Positions 17,096 through 26,146 of a DNA stretch of 60,965 nucleotides are shown here, piece after piece. The first letter of the stretch is position 1, and every line of letters starts with the position of its first letter. The notes beneath the pieces were generated by a model that was not told where the DNA came from, did not search any database, and was given only the letters and a program-made list of their open reading frames with translations. The position numbers and the translations under genes were made by a program. Origin of the DNA: Aestuariicoccus sp032586235. GTDB lineage: Bacteria > Pseudomonadota > Alphaproteobacteria > Rhodobacterales > Rhodobacteraceae. The stretch spans positions 1-60,965 of the forward strand of contig NZ_JAWHTD010000025.1 of assembly GCF_032586235.1 (NCBI RefSeq), written 5' to 3'.

Positions 17096-18208
17096 TCAGA
17101 CCTCTGCCATGAGCCGTGCGCGTAGCGTGTCGACGTCCGCGCGCAGGGTGTCGCGAATCGGCCCTTCCCTGGGCGTGTCGCGCAGGGTCGCGACCAGTTC
17201 CGGCCCCGGGCGGGCCTTACGGGTCCACGACAGCGCCGCGAGGATCGCGCGGGCCTCGGGCGGCAGGCGGTCGGGCACCTCGGCGCCGCTCAGTTCCGCC
17301 CATACGGAGGTCCAGCAGCGCGCCACGCTCCACGGGTTGTAGCCGCCGCCGCCCGACACGATCAGGCGCGGGCTGAGCGGGCGCAGGGCGCGCACCGCCG
17401 CCACATGCGCGCGGTTCGAGAGCGCCAGGCGCGACAGCGGATCCTCGGTCAGCGCATCGGCGCCGCATTGCAGGAACACGGCGTCGGGGCGAAAGGTCTC
17501 GACCGCAGGCAGGATCACCCGGTCGAGCACCAGCGCGAATTCGGTGTCGTTGAACCCCGCCGCCACCGGCAAGTTGAAGGCTGCGTCACCGCCCCGGTCG
17601 GTCAGCAGGCCGGTAAAGGGCCAGCGCCGCGCCTCGTGCACCGAGATCACGCGCACCTCTTGGGATCCGTCAAAGGCGGCCTCGACCCCGTCGCCGTGAT
17701 GCGCGTCGATATCCACATAGGCCACGCGCCGCAGCCCCATCTGCAAGAGTTGCCGGATCGTCAGCACCGGCTCGTTCAGGTAACAGAACCCCGCCGCCCG
17801 GTCCGCAAAGCCGTGATGCGTGCCGCCGCCCGGGTTGTGCACCACGCCGCCGTCGCGCACCAGTTCGGCGGCCAGCAACCCGCCGCCTACTGCCGTGGCC
17901 GGGCGGCGGTACATCTCGGGAAACACCGGGTTGGAGAGCGTGCCCAGCCCGTGGCGGGCGCGGACATCGTCGCTTACCTCTTGCGCGGCTTCGGCGGCCT
18001 GAAGCGCCGTCACATAGTCCTGCGTATGAAACAGCCGTAGTGCCGCCGGTTTGGCCATGGGGCTTTGCCGGTAACGCTCCGGCGGCAGCCACCCCAGCGC
18101 GCGCCCAAGGTCGATGACCGTCGGCACACGCGGGATCGACAGCGGGTGCCGGCGGCCATAGCTCGACCCGCGATAGATATTGGACCCGATGAAGACGGCC
18201 TGCTGCAT
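17096..18208 (-). CDS. Histone deacetylase family protein
   Basis: 370 residues from the ATG at 18208 (AGG upstream; a TTG three codons earlier is possible). Zinc-dependent amidohydrolase of the HDAC/AcuC/acetylpolyamine amidohydrolase family. Catalytic and metal residues are visible in GGGTHHGF, DIDAHHGDGVEAAF and GGGGYNP. Bacterial members remove acetyl groups from proteins such as acetyl-CoA synthetase or from acetylpolyamines; which applies here is not clear. The gene ends at the border of the AT-rich islet and is divergent from the AbrB-type transporter. Confidence 0.88.
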   Translation of the reverse strand: MQQAVFIGSNIYRGSSYGRRHPLSIPRVPTVIDLGRALGWLPPERYRQSPMAKPAALRLFHTQDYVTALQAAEAAQEVSDDVRARHGLGTLSNPVFPEMYRRPATAVGGGLLAAELVRDGGVVHNPGGGTHHGFADRAAGFCYLNEPVLTIRQLLQMGLRRVAYVDIDAHHGDGVEAAFDGSQEVRVISVHEARRWPFTGLLTDRGGDAAFNLPVAAGFNDTEFALVLDRVILPAVETFRPDAVFLQCGADALTEDPLSRLALSNRAHVAAVRALRPLSPRLIVSGGGGYNPWSVARCWTSVWAELSGAEVPDRLPPEARAILAALSWTRKARPGPELVATLRDTPREGPIRDTLRADVDTLRARLMAEV

Positions 18209-18284
18209 GGGGTCCAACCTAACCGCCCTGGCCGCCGCGCCAAGGGGCGTTGCGCTTGGCGCCGGCTTGGCTTAGCCCATTCCC

Positions 18285-19358
18285 ATGCCCGCCTTCGACC
18301 ATCGAACGATCGCCCTGACCGCCGCATTGCTGATGCTCGGCGCGGCGGGGGGTGCCGTGGCGCAGGCGCTGTCGCTGCCGATGCCGTGGATGCTGGGCAG
18401 CCTCGCGGCCTCTGGCGTCGCGGTGGGGCTGCTGCAGGACGGTGTTCTGCGCAGCTATTCCTTTCCGCAGCGCTTTCGGACGTTCTTTGTCGGGCTGATC
18501 GGCGTCATGATCGGTACTCAGGTGACGCCCGAGTTGCTGGGCCTTGCGGGGGAATTGCCACTGACGCTGGGGGCGCTGGTGATTTTCGTGGCGCTGGCGC
18601 ATGGCGGCAACCACCTGATCTTTCGCCGGATCGGCGGCTACGACCCGCCCACGGCCTTCTACGCCGCCACGCCCGGCGGCATCATGGAGAGCCTCTTTCT
18701 GGGCGAGCGCGCGGGCGCTGATCTGCGCATTCTGACCTCGCAGCAATTCCTGCGGATCATCTTCGTGGTCACATTGGTGCCGGCGGGGCTTTCGATCTGG
18801 TTGGGCCATCCGGTGGGGTCGGCGGCGGGGATGAGCGCGGTGGGCAGCCAGCAACCGCTGACCGCCGCGACGCTGGGGCTGATCGCCACGGTCACGCTGG
18901 CGGGGCTGGCCGTTGCGCATTTCATCCACCTTCCGGCGGCGCAGATCACCGGACCCTTGCTGCTGGCGGCGGGGCTGACGGTCTGGGCGGGGCTCGATCT
19001 GCAGCTGCCGGTCTGGCTGATCATGGTGGCGCAGGTCGTGGTGGGCGTGAGCCTCGGCATGCGGTTCAAGGGCGTGACGGCGGCGATGCTGCGCCGGTCG
19101 GTCTGGCTCAGCGCGCTGTCGGTGGGCTATATGCTGATCCTGGGCGGTGTCTTCGCGGTGGGTCTGGCGCAAGCCACCGACATCCCGTTCCTGCACCTGC
19201 TGATCAGCTACGCGCCCGGCGGCGTCACCGAAATGTCGGTGATCGCGCTTAGCCTCGCGGCGAACCCGGCGCTGGTCAGCCTGCATCACGTCTCACGCAT
19301 CCTGATGACGGTCGCCGCGCTGGCAGTGGCGCAGCGGGTCTGGGGCGGCGCGCGCTGA
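18285..19358 (+). CDS. AbrB-family membrane protein (putative transporter)
   Basis: 357 residues with about ten hydrophobic segments arranged as two similar halves. Each half has the family's proline/glycine motif (LPMPWMLGSL near residue 31 and the ITGPLLLAAG stretch near 220), together with conserved TPGGIMESLFLGE and YAPGGVTEMSVIAL. The family is often labelled 'putative ammonia monooxygenase', which is a misnomer; it is an inner-membrane protein, probably a transporter of unknown substrate. It starts 76 bases from the divergent HDAC-family gene. Confidence 0.88.
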   Translation: MPAFDHRTIALTAALLMLGAAGGAVAQALSLPMPWMLGSLAASGVAVGLLQDGVLRSYSFPQRFRTFFVGLIGVMIGTQVTPELLGLAGELPLTLGALVIFVALAHGGNHLIFRRIGGYDPPTAFYAATPGGIMESLFLGERAGADLRILTSQQFLRIIFVVTLVPAGLSIWLGHPVGSAAGMSAVGSQQPLTAATLGLIATVTLAGLAVAHFIHLPAAQITGPLLLAAGLTVWAGLDLQLPVWLIMVAQVVVGVSLGMRFKGVTAAMLRRSVWLSALSVGYMLILGGVFAVGLAQATDIPFLHLLISYAPGGVTEMSVIALSLAANPALVSLHHVSRILMTVAALAVAQRVWGGAR

Positions 19359-19544
19359 GGCGTTTACCACCCAGCGTGGTACAAGCCGCGACCAGCGCCT
19401 GCCCGTGGGATGGCGCAGCAGCATCAGGTCTCCGCGCTTTATGCGAGCCCAGTCATTGCTCCGAATGAGCGGCGCGCTGACGTCGCCAAAGCGGCGGCCT
19501 TCGGGCTTGATTACGCGACATTGGGCCACGAAGCCCCTTGGGCC

Positions 19545-21365
19545 CTACCCCTCCGCCTCGGCCTTTTCAGCAAGCGTCAGCCAATCCTCTTCGGCCTGGG
19601 CCAGCGCCTCTTGCCGGGTGACCAGCGCCTCGGTGGCCTTCTGGAATTTGACCGGCTCGCGGGTGAAAAGGTCGGGGTCGGCCAAAAGCGTCTCGAGCTT
19701 GCCGATCTCGGCGGTCAGCCGGTCGATTTCGCCCGGCAGAGCCTCGAGCCGGTGCTTTTCGGTAAAGCTGAGCCCCTGCGGCTCTTTCCTGGCCTTGGGG
19801 GCGGGTTTGGGCGCGGGTGACGCCGCCTTGCCGGCAGGTGCGGACGCGGCCGCCGTCTCGGTCTTCTGCGCCTGATAATCGCTCCAGCCGCCGGCATAGA
19901 CCGTGGCGCGGCCGTCACCCTCCATGGCGATGGTCGTGGTCGCCACCCGGTCGAGGAAATCGCGGTCGTGGCTGATCAGCAGCACCGTGCCGTCGTATTC
20001 GCCCAGCAGATCCTGCAACAGATCGAGCGTTTCCACGTCAAGATCGTTGGTCGGTTCGTCCAGCACCAGAAGGTTCGATTCGCGCGCCATGATCCGCGCC
20101 AGCAAAAGCCGCGCCTTCTCGCCCCCCGACAGCGACCGCACCGGCGCGCGGGCCTGCCGCTCGTCAAAGAGGAAATCCTTGAGATAGCCGACCACATGGC
20201 GCGGCTGGCCCCGCACCAGCACCTGGTCGGCCTTGCCGCCGACCCGCATCTCGGCATCGCCGGTCAGGCTTTCCCACAGCGACATCTCGGGATCGAGCTG
20301 CGCGCGGGTCTGGTCGAACACCGCAGGCACCAGGTTGGTGCCCAGCGTGACCGTGCCCTCGTCCGGCGCGATCTCGCCCATCAGGATGCGGATCAGCGTG
20401 GTCTTGCCGACGCCGTTGGGCCCGACAAAGGCCACCCGGTCGCCGCGCTGAACGGTCAGGTTCAGGTTGCGCACGATGGTCTTGTCGCCAAAAGCGTGGC
20501 TGACGTTGCGCGCCTCGATCACCTTCTTGCCCGAGGCCGGACCGCCGCTCAGCTCCATCGCGGCGGCGCCCTGGCGGCGGATCTGCGAGGCGCGTTCGGC
20601 GCGCAGATCCTGCAGCGCGCGCACCCGGCCCTGGTTGCGCTTGCGCCGCGCGCTGATGCCTTCGACCGCCCAACGCGCCTCGGCCTTGATCTTTCGATCA
20701 AGCTTGTGGCGCTGCATGTCCTCGTCTTCCCAGACCTTGTCGCGCCAGGTCTCGAACTCGGCGAATCCGCGCTCTTGCCGACGCACCTGCCCGCGGTCGA
20801 CCCAGAGCGTGGCACGGGTCAGCTGGCTGAGAAACCGGCGGTCGTGGCTGATCAGGACAAAGGCCTTGCGGGTCGCCCTCAGCTCATCCTCGAGCCAGCC
20901 GATGGCGGTGATGTCGAGATGGTTGGTCGGCTCGTCCAGAAGCCGGATGTCGGGATCCTGCGCCATCAGCCGCGCCAGCGCCGCGCGCCGCCGTTCGCCG
21001 CCCGAGGCATTGGCGACGGGCGTCGACGGGTCGAAGCCCAGCCCCTCGCCTGCCCGCTCGACCTTGTACATCTCGCCCGGATCGAGCGCCGCAGTGGCGA
21101 AATCGCCCAGGGTTTTGAAGCCCGACAGATCCGGGTCCTGCTCCATATAGCCGACGCTGACATCGGGCGGCACGACGCGCGTGCCGGTGTCGGGCTCGAC
21201 CAGCCCGGCCATCACCTTCATCAGCGTGGATTTGCCCGATCCGTTGCGCCCCACCAGCGCCACCCGGTCCCCCGGCTGGACAATGAGCGACAGGTCGGAA
21301 AAGACCGGCGCCCCCCCGAAGGTGAGCGCGATATCGGTGAGTTGCAGAAGCGGTGTCATGGCCAT
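19545..21365 (-). CDS. ABC-F family ATPase (Uup-like)
   Basis: 606 residues, no membrane segments. Two ABC ATPase domains: Walker A GRNGSGKST (about residue 39) and GPNGVGKTT (about 320), each with signature (SGGERRR, SGGEKARL) and Walker B (RLLDEPTNHLD, LVLDEPTNDLD). A charged linker is followed by a C-terminal alpha-helical coiled coil, the layout of Uup. ABC-F proteins act on ribosomes to resolve stalled or misread states; Uup is also linked to DNA recombination intermediates. The start may be either of two ATGs, at 21365 or 21359. The 186 bases downstream show no gene. Confidence 0.92.
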   Translation of the reverse strand: MAMTPLLQLTDIALTFGGAPVFSDLSLIVQPGDRVALVGRNGSGKSTLMKVMAGLVEPDTGTRVVPPDVSVGYMEQDPDLSGFKTLGDFATAALDPGEMYKVERAGEGLGFDPSTPVANASGGERRRAALARLMAQDPDIRLLDEPTNHLDITAIGWLEDELRATRKAFVLISHDRRFLSQLTRATLWVDRGQVRRQERGFAEFETWRDKVWEDEDMQRHKLDRKIKAEARWAVEGISARRKRNQGRVRALQDLRAERASQIRRQGAAAMELSGGPASGKKVIEARNVSHAFGDKTIVRNLNLTVQRGDRVAFVGPNGVGKTTLIRILMGEIAPDEGTVTLGTNLVPAVFDQTRAQLDPEMSLWESLTGDAEMRVGGKADQVLVRGQPRHVVGYLKDFLFDERQARAPVRSLSGGEKARLLLARIMARESNLLVLDEPTNDLDVETLDLLQDLLGEYDGTVLLISHDRDFLDRVATTTIAMEGDGRATVYAGGWSDYQAQKTETAAASAPAGKAASPAPKPAPKARKEPQGLSFTEKHRLEALPGEIDRLTAEIGKLETLLADPDLFTREPVKFQKATEALVTRQEALAQAEEDWLTLAEKAEAEG

Positions 21366-21422
21366 GTCCGTGCGCTAGGGCCAATGGCCTCCGCCGTCAA
21401 GCGGGCGGTCTTGTTCGCTATT

Positions 21423-22196
21423 TCACGAAATATCGAAGGAGGCCGCCAGGCGGCGCAGCGCCTGCGCGCGCGCGGGCGGGATCCGCGCCACCTCGATCCC
21501 GGTGAAGACATGCAGCGTGTTCATCTGCCGGTCGATCACCGCATGGTCCGACACCCGACCGCCCATCGCCAGATAGCTGCGCAGCAAGGGCGGCAGCCCG
21601 GCGGCCGGCGGCGCGCCGCCCTGCCCGTCCGGTTCAAGCGCGACCGTCTCGGCGGCCTTCACGCCGGGGGCCCAGCGGGCCGGGGCCAGGAACCCGTCGG
21701 CCAACGTGGCCAGTGCGGCGCGATGCGGCGCGGGGTCGGTGCCGGGAAAGCTGCTGCAGCCAAAGAGGAACCCCACACCCGCCGCATCGACCATCGCGGT
21801 GACCGCCGCCCAGGCCATGCGCGGGATTTGCGGATCGCGCCAGCCGGGATGCAGCGCAAAGCGCCCCAGCTCGAGCAAGGGGGCGGGATAACGCCGCAGC
21901 CGCGTCAGATCGTAGAATTGCGCGGAATAGCTGGTATGGGCGTCCCGCGGCGCGATCACCCTCGCCCGGCAAGTGCAGACCGCCGCGCCCGTCGCGCGTT
22001 CCTCGACCAGCACATGGCGGCAGCGTGCATCGTGATCGTCCCCGTCCTCGCGCGCCAGCCGGAAGGCCAGACGCCGCAGCGCGCGGGCGGCCTCCAGATC
22101 GGACGCGCTCTGCGCCAGACGGCAGCGGAGTCGCGCGGGCGTCGGATCTGCCTTCGGCACCGGGATCGTGGTCGCATCGTCCGCCGGGCGCGGCAC
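21423..22196 (-). CDS. OlsB-like GNAT acyltransferase (aminolipid synthesis)
   Basis: 257 residues with a GTG start 3 bases after the BamE-like gene's stop. It resembles the ornithine lipid N-acyltransferase OlsB: YSAQFYDL, ELGRFALHP near residue 112, and the characteristic FGCSSFPGTDP near residue 148. Such enzymes transfer a 3-hydroxyacyl group from acyl carrier protein to an amino acid, the first step of ornithine- or glutamine-lipid synthesis. The O-acyltransferase (OlsA) is not adjacent. A GlsB-type glutamine specificity, known from marine roseobacters, is an alternative that sequence reading alone cannot settle. Confidence 0.75.
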   Translation of the reverse strand: MPRPADDATTIPVPKADPTPARLRCRLAQSASDLEAARALRRLAFRLAREDGDDHDARCRHVLVEERATGAAVCTCRARVIAPRDAHTSYSAQFYDLTRLRRYPAPLLELGRFALHPGWRDPQIPRMAWAAVTAMVDAAGVGFLFGCSSFPGTDPAPHRAALATLADGFLAPARWAPGVKAAETVALEPDGQGGAPPAAGLPPLLRSYLAMGGRVSDHAVIDRQMNTLHVFTGIEVARIPPARAQALRRLAASFDIS

Positions 22197-22199
22197 GCG

Positions 22200-22658
22200 T
22201 CAGCTGCCCAACAGATCCTCGGCGCGGATTCGGCCGATGTTGCCAAAGAGCTTGCGGATAAAGCTGATATCGCCATCGCCAGACCGCGTCACACGACGCG
22301 CCAGCGGCACCACCCGCCCGTCCTCGAGCCCGTAGCGCACGATGTTGTCGACCACCCCGTCGACGTCGAAGGTGATTGCCAGAACCTCGCGGTCGATGAC
22401 TTCGGGGGCTTGCCAGGCAAAATGCCGGACCTGCGATTCGACGTAATAGAACCCGCTGTTGTCGAGCACGCCCGAGGTCGAAGGCACGCCGATCACGTCC
22501 TCGACCGTGGCGCGGGTGTCGACGCCGGGGACGATCTGCTGCAGGTCCGCCTCCAGCGGAACATAGCCGTGCTGACGGAATTGCGCCGTGCAGGCGGTGG
22601 TCGCGGTCAGCACCACGGCCAGAAGCCCGAACCTCAGCTTCGCTCTGAACCCGTCCAT
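22200..22658 (-). CDS. BamE/SmpA-like outer membrane lipoprotein
   Basis: 152 residues. A signal peptide (KLRFGLLAVVLTATTAC) places a lipobox cysteine at residue 23, and the mature part has the SmpA/OmlA fold pattern (GVDTRATVEDVIGVPST; SGFYYVESQ). Family members sit on the inner face of the outer membrane as part of the BAM assembly complex. GAGGGG directly before the ATG at 22658 sets the start. Divergent from the DUF177 gene and probably co-transcribed with the acyltransferase downstream. Confidence 0.87.
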   Translation of the reverse strand: MDGFRAKLRFGLLAVVLTATTACTAQFRQHGYVPLEADLQQIVPGVDTRATVEDVIGVPSTSGVLDNSGFYYVESQVRHFAWQAPEVIDREVLAITFDVDGVVDNIVRYGLEDGRVVPLARRVTRSGDGDISFIRKLFGNIGRIRAEDLLGS

Positions 22659-22745
22659 GACGCCCCTCTTGCCTTGGCCCTGCATGCCTCATATCTCGCT
22701 TACGACAGGTCGCGCGACCATTCAAGTAAAGGAAACCCCCGGACA

Positions 22746-23303
22746 ATGGCCGAATTCGACGATCAGACCGACCGGCTGCGCGTCGCCAGCCTCAGCACCA
22801 AGCGGGAAACCGCCTTCGATCTGCGCCCGGGCGAGGCGCAGCGCGCCGCCCTGGCCGAGACGCTGGGACTGAGCGCGCTGCGCAAGCTGCGCTTTGCCGG
22901 CACCGTCGCGCCCGAGGGCAAGCGCGGCTGGCGGCTCGATGCCATGCTGGGAGCGACGGTGGTGCAGCCTTGCGTGGTCACCCTGGCCCCGGTCACCACC
23001 CGCATCGACGAGCCGGTGACCCGGCTCTTTCTGCCCGAGGCGCTGATCGAACCGGCCGCCCCCGAAGGCGAGATGGAAATGCCCGAGGACGACACCATCG
23101 ACCCGCTGGGCGACACGATCAACCTTGGCCGGATCATGGCCGAGGCGCTGGCGTTGGCGCTGCCGCAATATCCCCGCGCCGACGACGCCGCGCTGGAAGA
23201 GGCGCAATTCGCCGCCGACGGCGTCACGCCGCTAAGCGACGACGACGTCAAACCGTTTGCCGGTCTGCAGGCGCTGCGCGACAAGCTTGCGGGGGAAGAC
23301 TGA
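22746..23303 (+). CDS. DUF177 (YceD) family protein
   Basis: 185 residues. YceD/DUF177 family, usually encoded before ribosomal protein L32 and linked to 23S rRNA metabolism. Visible are the family stretch VVQPCVVTLAPVTTRIDEPV and an acidic middle part (EMEMPEDDTIDPLGD). The start follows AAAGGAAA. The order DUF177-rpmF-plsX-fabH is the conserved bacterial cluster tying ribosome and lipid synthesis together. Confidence 0.9.
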   Translation: MAEFDDQTDRLRVASLSTKRETAFDLRPGEAQRAALAETLGLSALRKLRFAGTVAPEGKRGWRLDAMLGATVVQPCVVTLAPVTTRIDEPVTRLFLPEALIEPAAPEGEMEMPEDDTIDPLGDTINLGRIMAEALALALPQYPRADDAALEEAQFAADGVTPLSDDDVKPFAGLQALRDKLAGED

Positions 23304-23457
23304 CTTTCCGCTTGCGATTTTCGCGCGCGTCCCTATGTTCTCGCCTTCACGAGATTCAGGGTTGTCATGGGGCGGCATTCGCGCCTATGTGGCCCGATAT
23401 TCCGCCACACGACGGGCGCCCGACGCGGAGCCCGTCCAGACAAAGATAGGTTGAGAC

Positions 23458-23664
23458 ATGGCCGTCCAACAGAACAAAGTATCGAAATCGCGCCGCAACA
23501 ACCGCCGCGCGCATGACGCATTGGTCGCGGGCAACCCGAACGAATGCGACAACTGCGGCGAACTGAAGCGGCCGCACCACGTCTGCCCGTCCTGCGGTCA
23601 CTACGCGGAACGCGAAGTCGTCGCGGCGACCGACGAAATCGAACTGGACGAAGACGCGGCATAA
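23458..23664 (+). CDS. rpmF: 50S ribosomal protein L32
   Basis: 68 residues, full length. Typical basic N-terminus MAVQQNKVSKSRRNNRRAHD and the zinc-ribbon pair CDNCGE and CPSCGHY, so this is the zinc-binding (C+) form. The C-terminus is acidic. It follows DUF177 after 154 bases and precedes plsX by 20. Confidence 0.98.
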   Translation: MAVQQNKVSKSRRNNRRAHDALVAGNPNECDNCGELKRPHHVCPSCGHYAEREVVAATDEIELDEDAA

Positions 23665-23684
23665 TCCCGGATCAGGCCCCTTTC

Positions 23685-24785
23685 ATGACCTCCCAGCAGG
23701 ATCGAACGAAGGCGGGCAGCGATCAGGTGGTTCTGTCGATCGACGCCATGGGCGGCGATCTTGGGCCGGCGGCAGTTGTCGCCGGCATTGCTCTGTCCGC
23801 CAAGGCGAATCCCGAAATCCGCTTCCTGCTGCATGGCCCAAAACCAGAGCTGGAGCGGCTTCTGGCCAAGCGCGGCGATCTCGCCGACCGCTGCGAGCTG
23901 CGCCATGCCACCGGCGTCGTCAAGATGGACGACAAGCCAAGCTATGTCATGCGCAACGGCAAGGACACCTCGATGTGGTCCACGCTCGAGGCGGTGCGCA
24001 ACGGCGAGGCGACGGTCGCGGTCAGCTGCGGCAACACCGGCGCGCTGATGGCGCTGTCGATGGTGCGGCTGCGCAAACTGCCGGGCATCAACCGCCCCGC
24101 CATCGCGATCCTCTGGCCTTCGCGCAACCCGCAGGGCTTTAACGTCATGCTGGACGTGGGCGCCGATATCCGCGCCGACGCCGAGGACCTTTTGCAATAC
24201 GCGCTGATGGGCATGTCCTACGCCCGCAATGGCCTTGGCCTGACGCGCCCGCGCGTCGGCCTGCTGAATGTCGGCACCGAAGAACACAAGGGCCGCGCCG
24301 AGCTGAAAGAGGCGCATGAGCTGATCGGCCGCCACGCCGAGGCGGGCAGTTACGATTTCGTCGGCTTCGTCGAGGGCGGCGACATCCCCGGCAAGCGCTG
24401 CGACGTGATCGTGACCGACGGTTTCACCGGCAATGTCGCGCTCAAGACCGGCGAAGGCACCGCCAGCCTGATCGGCGATCTGCTGCGCCAGGCCTTCGCC
24501 TATTCCTTCATGTCGCGGCTGGCCTCGCTTTTGGCCTTTACCTCGCTCAACCGGCTGAAAAAGCGCATCGACCCGCGGCGCGTGAACGGCGGCGTGTTCC
24601 TAGGGCTGAACGGCACCGTGGTCAAATCCCACGGCTCGGCGGACGAGACCGGCGTGTCGGCCGCGGTCAAGCTGGCGGTCCAGCTGGCCCAGCAAGGGTT
24701 CAACGACAAGCTGGCGGCACGGGTTGCAACCGCGGCCGAACTGGCGCAAGACACTACCGGGCAATCAGACGAGACAGCTTCATGA
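23685..24785 (+). CDS. plsX: Phosphate acyltransferase PlsX
   Basis: 366 residues. Converts acyl-ACP to acyl-phosphate for phospholipid synthesis at the membrane surface. The diagnostic start VVLSIDAMGGDLGP lies near residue 14, with GNTGALMALSMVRL and NVGTEEHKG further on. The stop overlaps the fabH start (ATGA), indicating translational coupling. Confidence 0.96.
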   Translation: MTSQQDRTKAGSDQVVLSIDAMGGDLGPAAVVAGIALSAKANPEIRFLLHGPKPELERLLAKRGDLADRCELRHATGVVKMDDKPSYVMRNGKDTSMWSTLEAVRNGEATVAVSCGNTGALMALSMVRLRKLPGINRPAIAILWPSRNPQGFNVMLDVGADIRADAEDLLQYALMGMSYARNGLGLTRPRVGLLNVGTEEHKGRAELKEAHELIGRHAEAGSYDFVGFVEGGDIPGKRCDVIVTDGFTGNVALKTGEGTASLIGDLLRQAFAYSFMSRLASLLAFTSLNRLKKRIDPRRVNGGVFLGLNGTVVKSHGSADETGVSAAVKLAVQLAQQGFNDKLAARVATAAELAQDTTGQSDETAS

Positions 24786-25753
24786 CCATTCGCGCCGCCG
24801 TGGCCGGCGTTGGGCACTACCTGCCCGACCGCGTTGTTCCGAATTCCGAATTCGAGAAAAGCCTCGATACCACCGACGAATGGATCCGATCCCGGTCTGG
24901 CATCGAACGCCGGCATTTCGCCGCCGAAGGGCAGACGACATCCGACATGGCGACCCGCGCCGCGCGCGCCGCATTGGACGATGCGGGGATGACGCCCGGC
25001 GATCTCGATGCGATCATCGTCGCCACCTCGACCGCCGATCTGACCTTCCCCTCCGCCGCGACCATGGTGCAGGCGCAGCTTGACATGAACCACGGCTTCG
25101 CCTTCGACGTGCAGGCGGTCTGCGCGGGGTTCATCTATGCGCTCTGCAACGCCAACGCGCTGATCCTGTCGGGCCAGGCCAAACGCGTTCTGGTCATCGG
25201 CGCCGAGACGTTCTCGCGCATCATGGACTGGACCGACCGATCGACCTGCGTGCTTTTCGGCGACGGCGCGGGCGCGCTGATCCTCGAGGCGGTCGAGGGC
25301 GAAGGCACCGCTGAGGACCGCGGCATCCTTGCCGCCGATCTGAATTCGGATGGTTCTTTCCGCGATATCCTCTATGTCGACGGCGGCGTCAGCACCCAGA
25401 CCACGGGCTACCTGCGGATGGAAGGCAAAGAGGTCTTCCGCCACGCGGTGGAAAAGCTCGCCAGCACCGCGACCACGGCGCTGGGCAAGATCGGGCTGAC
25501 CGGCGATCAGGTCGACTGGATCGTGCCGCATCAGGCCAATATCCGCATCATCCAGGGCACCGCGAAAAAGCTCGGCCTGTCGATGGACAAGGTCGTCGTC
25601 ACGGTTCAGGACCACGGCAACACCTCCGCCGCGTCGATCCCGCTGGCGCTGTCGGTCGGCAAGCAGCGCGGCCAGATCAAGCCCGGCGATCTGATCATCA
25701 CAGAGGCCATCGGCGGCGGTCTTGCCTGGGGCGCGGTCGTGCTGCGCTGGTAG
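24782..25753 (+). CDS. fabH: 3-oxoacyl-ACP synthase III
   Basis: 323 residues. Condenses acetyl-CoA with malonyl-ACP to begin fatty acid synthesis. The catalytic triad is visible: Cys114 in AVCAGF, His250 in VPHQANIRI and Asn280 in GNTSAAS. Length and motifs are normal. Translationally coupled to plsX. Confidence 0.97.
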   Translation: MTIRAAVAGVGHYLPDRVVPNSEFEKSLDTTDEWIRSRSGIERRHFAAEGQTTSDMATRAARAALDDAGMTPGDLDAIIVATSTADLTFPSAATMVQAQLDMNHGFAFDVQAVCAGFIYALCNANALILSGQAKRVLVIGAETFSRIMDWTDRSTCVLFGDGAGALILEAVEGEGTAEDRGILAADLNSDGSFRDILYVDGGVSTQTTGYLRMEGKEVFRHAVEKLASTATTALGKIGLTGDQVDWIVPHQANIRIIQGTAKKLGLSMDKVVVTVQDHGNTSAASIPLALSVGKQRGQIKPGDLIITEAIGGGLAWGAVVLRW

Positions 25754-25833
25754 CATAAAGCCGCCCTTACAAGCCATTGATATTGACTCGGAAATTGCGC
25801 ACGCCCTATGCTGCGTGAAACTGGAGGGATAGC

Positions 25834-26136
25834 ATGGGCGACAAAACACTGACCCGCATGGACCTGAGCGAAGCCGTGTTCCGCGAGGTGGGGCTGTCGC
25901 GCAACGAAAGCGCCGAGCTTGTGGAATCCGTTCTCACCCACATGTCAGACGCGCTGGTGGACGGCGAACAGGTCAAGATCTCGTCCTTCGGGACCTTTTC
26001 GGTCCGCGAAAAGGCCGCACGTGTGGGCCGCAATCCCAAGACCGGTGAGGAAGTGCCGATCCAGCCGCGCCGGGTCCTGACCTTCCGTCCCTCGCACCTC
26101 ATGAAAGAGCGTGTCGCCGCCGGTAACAAACGCTGA
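25834..26136 (+). CDS. ihfA: Integration host factor subunit alpha
   Basis: 100 residues. DNA-bending HU/IHF fold protein. The N-terminal TLTRMDLSEAVF, the KISSFGTFSVREK strand and the DNA-intercalating arm GRNPKTGEEVPI identify the alpha subunit. GGAGG precedes the ATG. The MerR gene follows 10 bases after its stop, a conserved alphaproteobacterial pairing. Confidence 0.97.
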   Translation: MGDKTLTRMDLSEAVFREVGLSRNESAELVESVLTHMSDALVDGEQVKISSFGTFSVREKAARVGRNPKTGEEVPIQPRRVLTFRPSHLMKERVAAGNKR

Positions 26137-26146
26137 GGCCCGGACC

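Noticed and set aside
19359..19544. A possible small minus-strand gene between the AbrB and ABC-F genes (MAQCRVIKPEGRRFGD...).
   Set aside because: The frame runs into the AbrB-type gene's 3' end and no family is recognised; left undecided.
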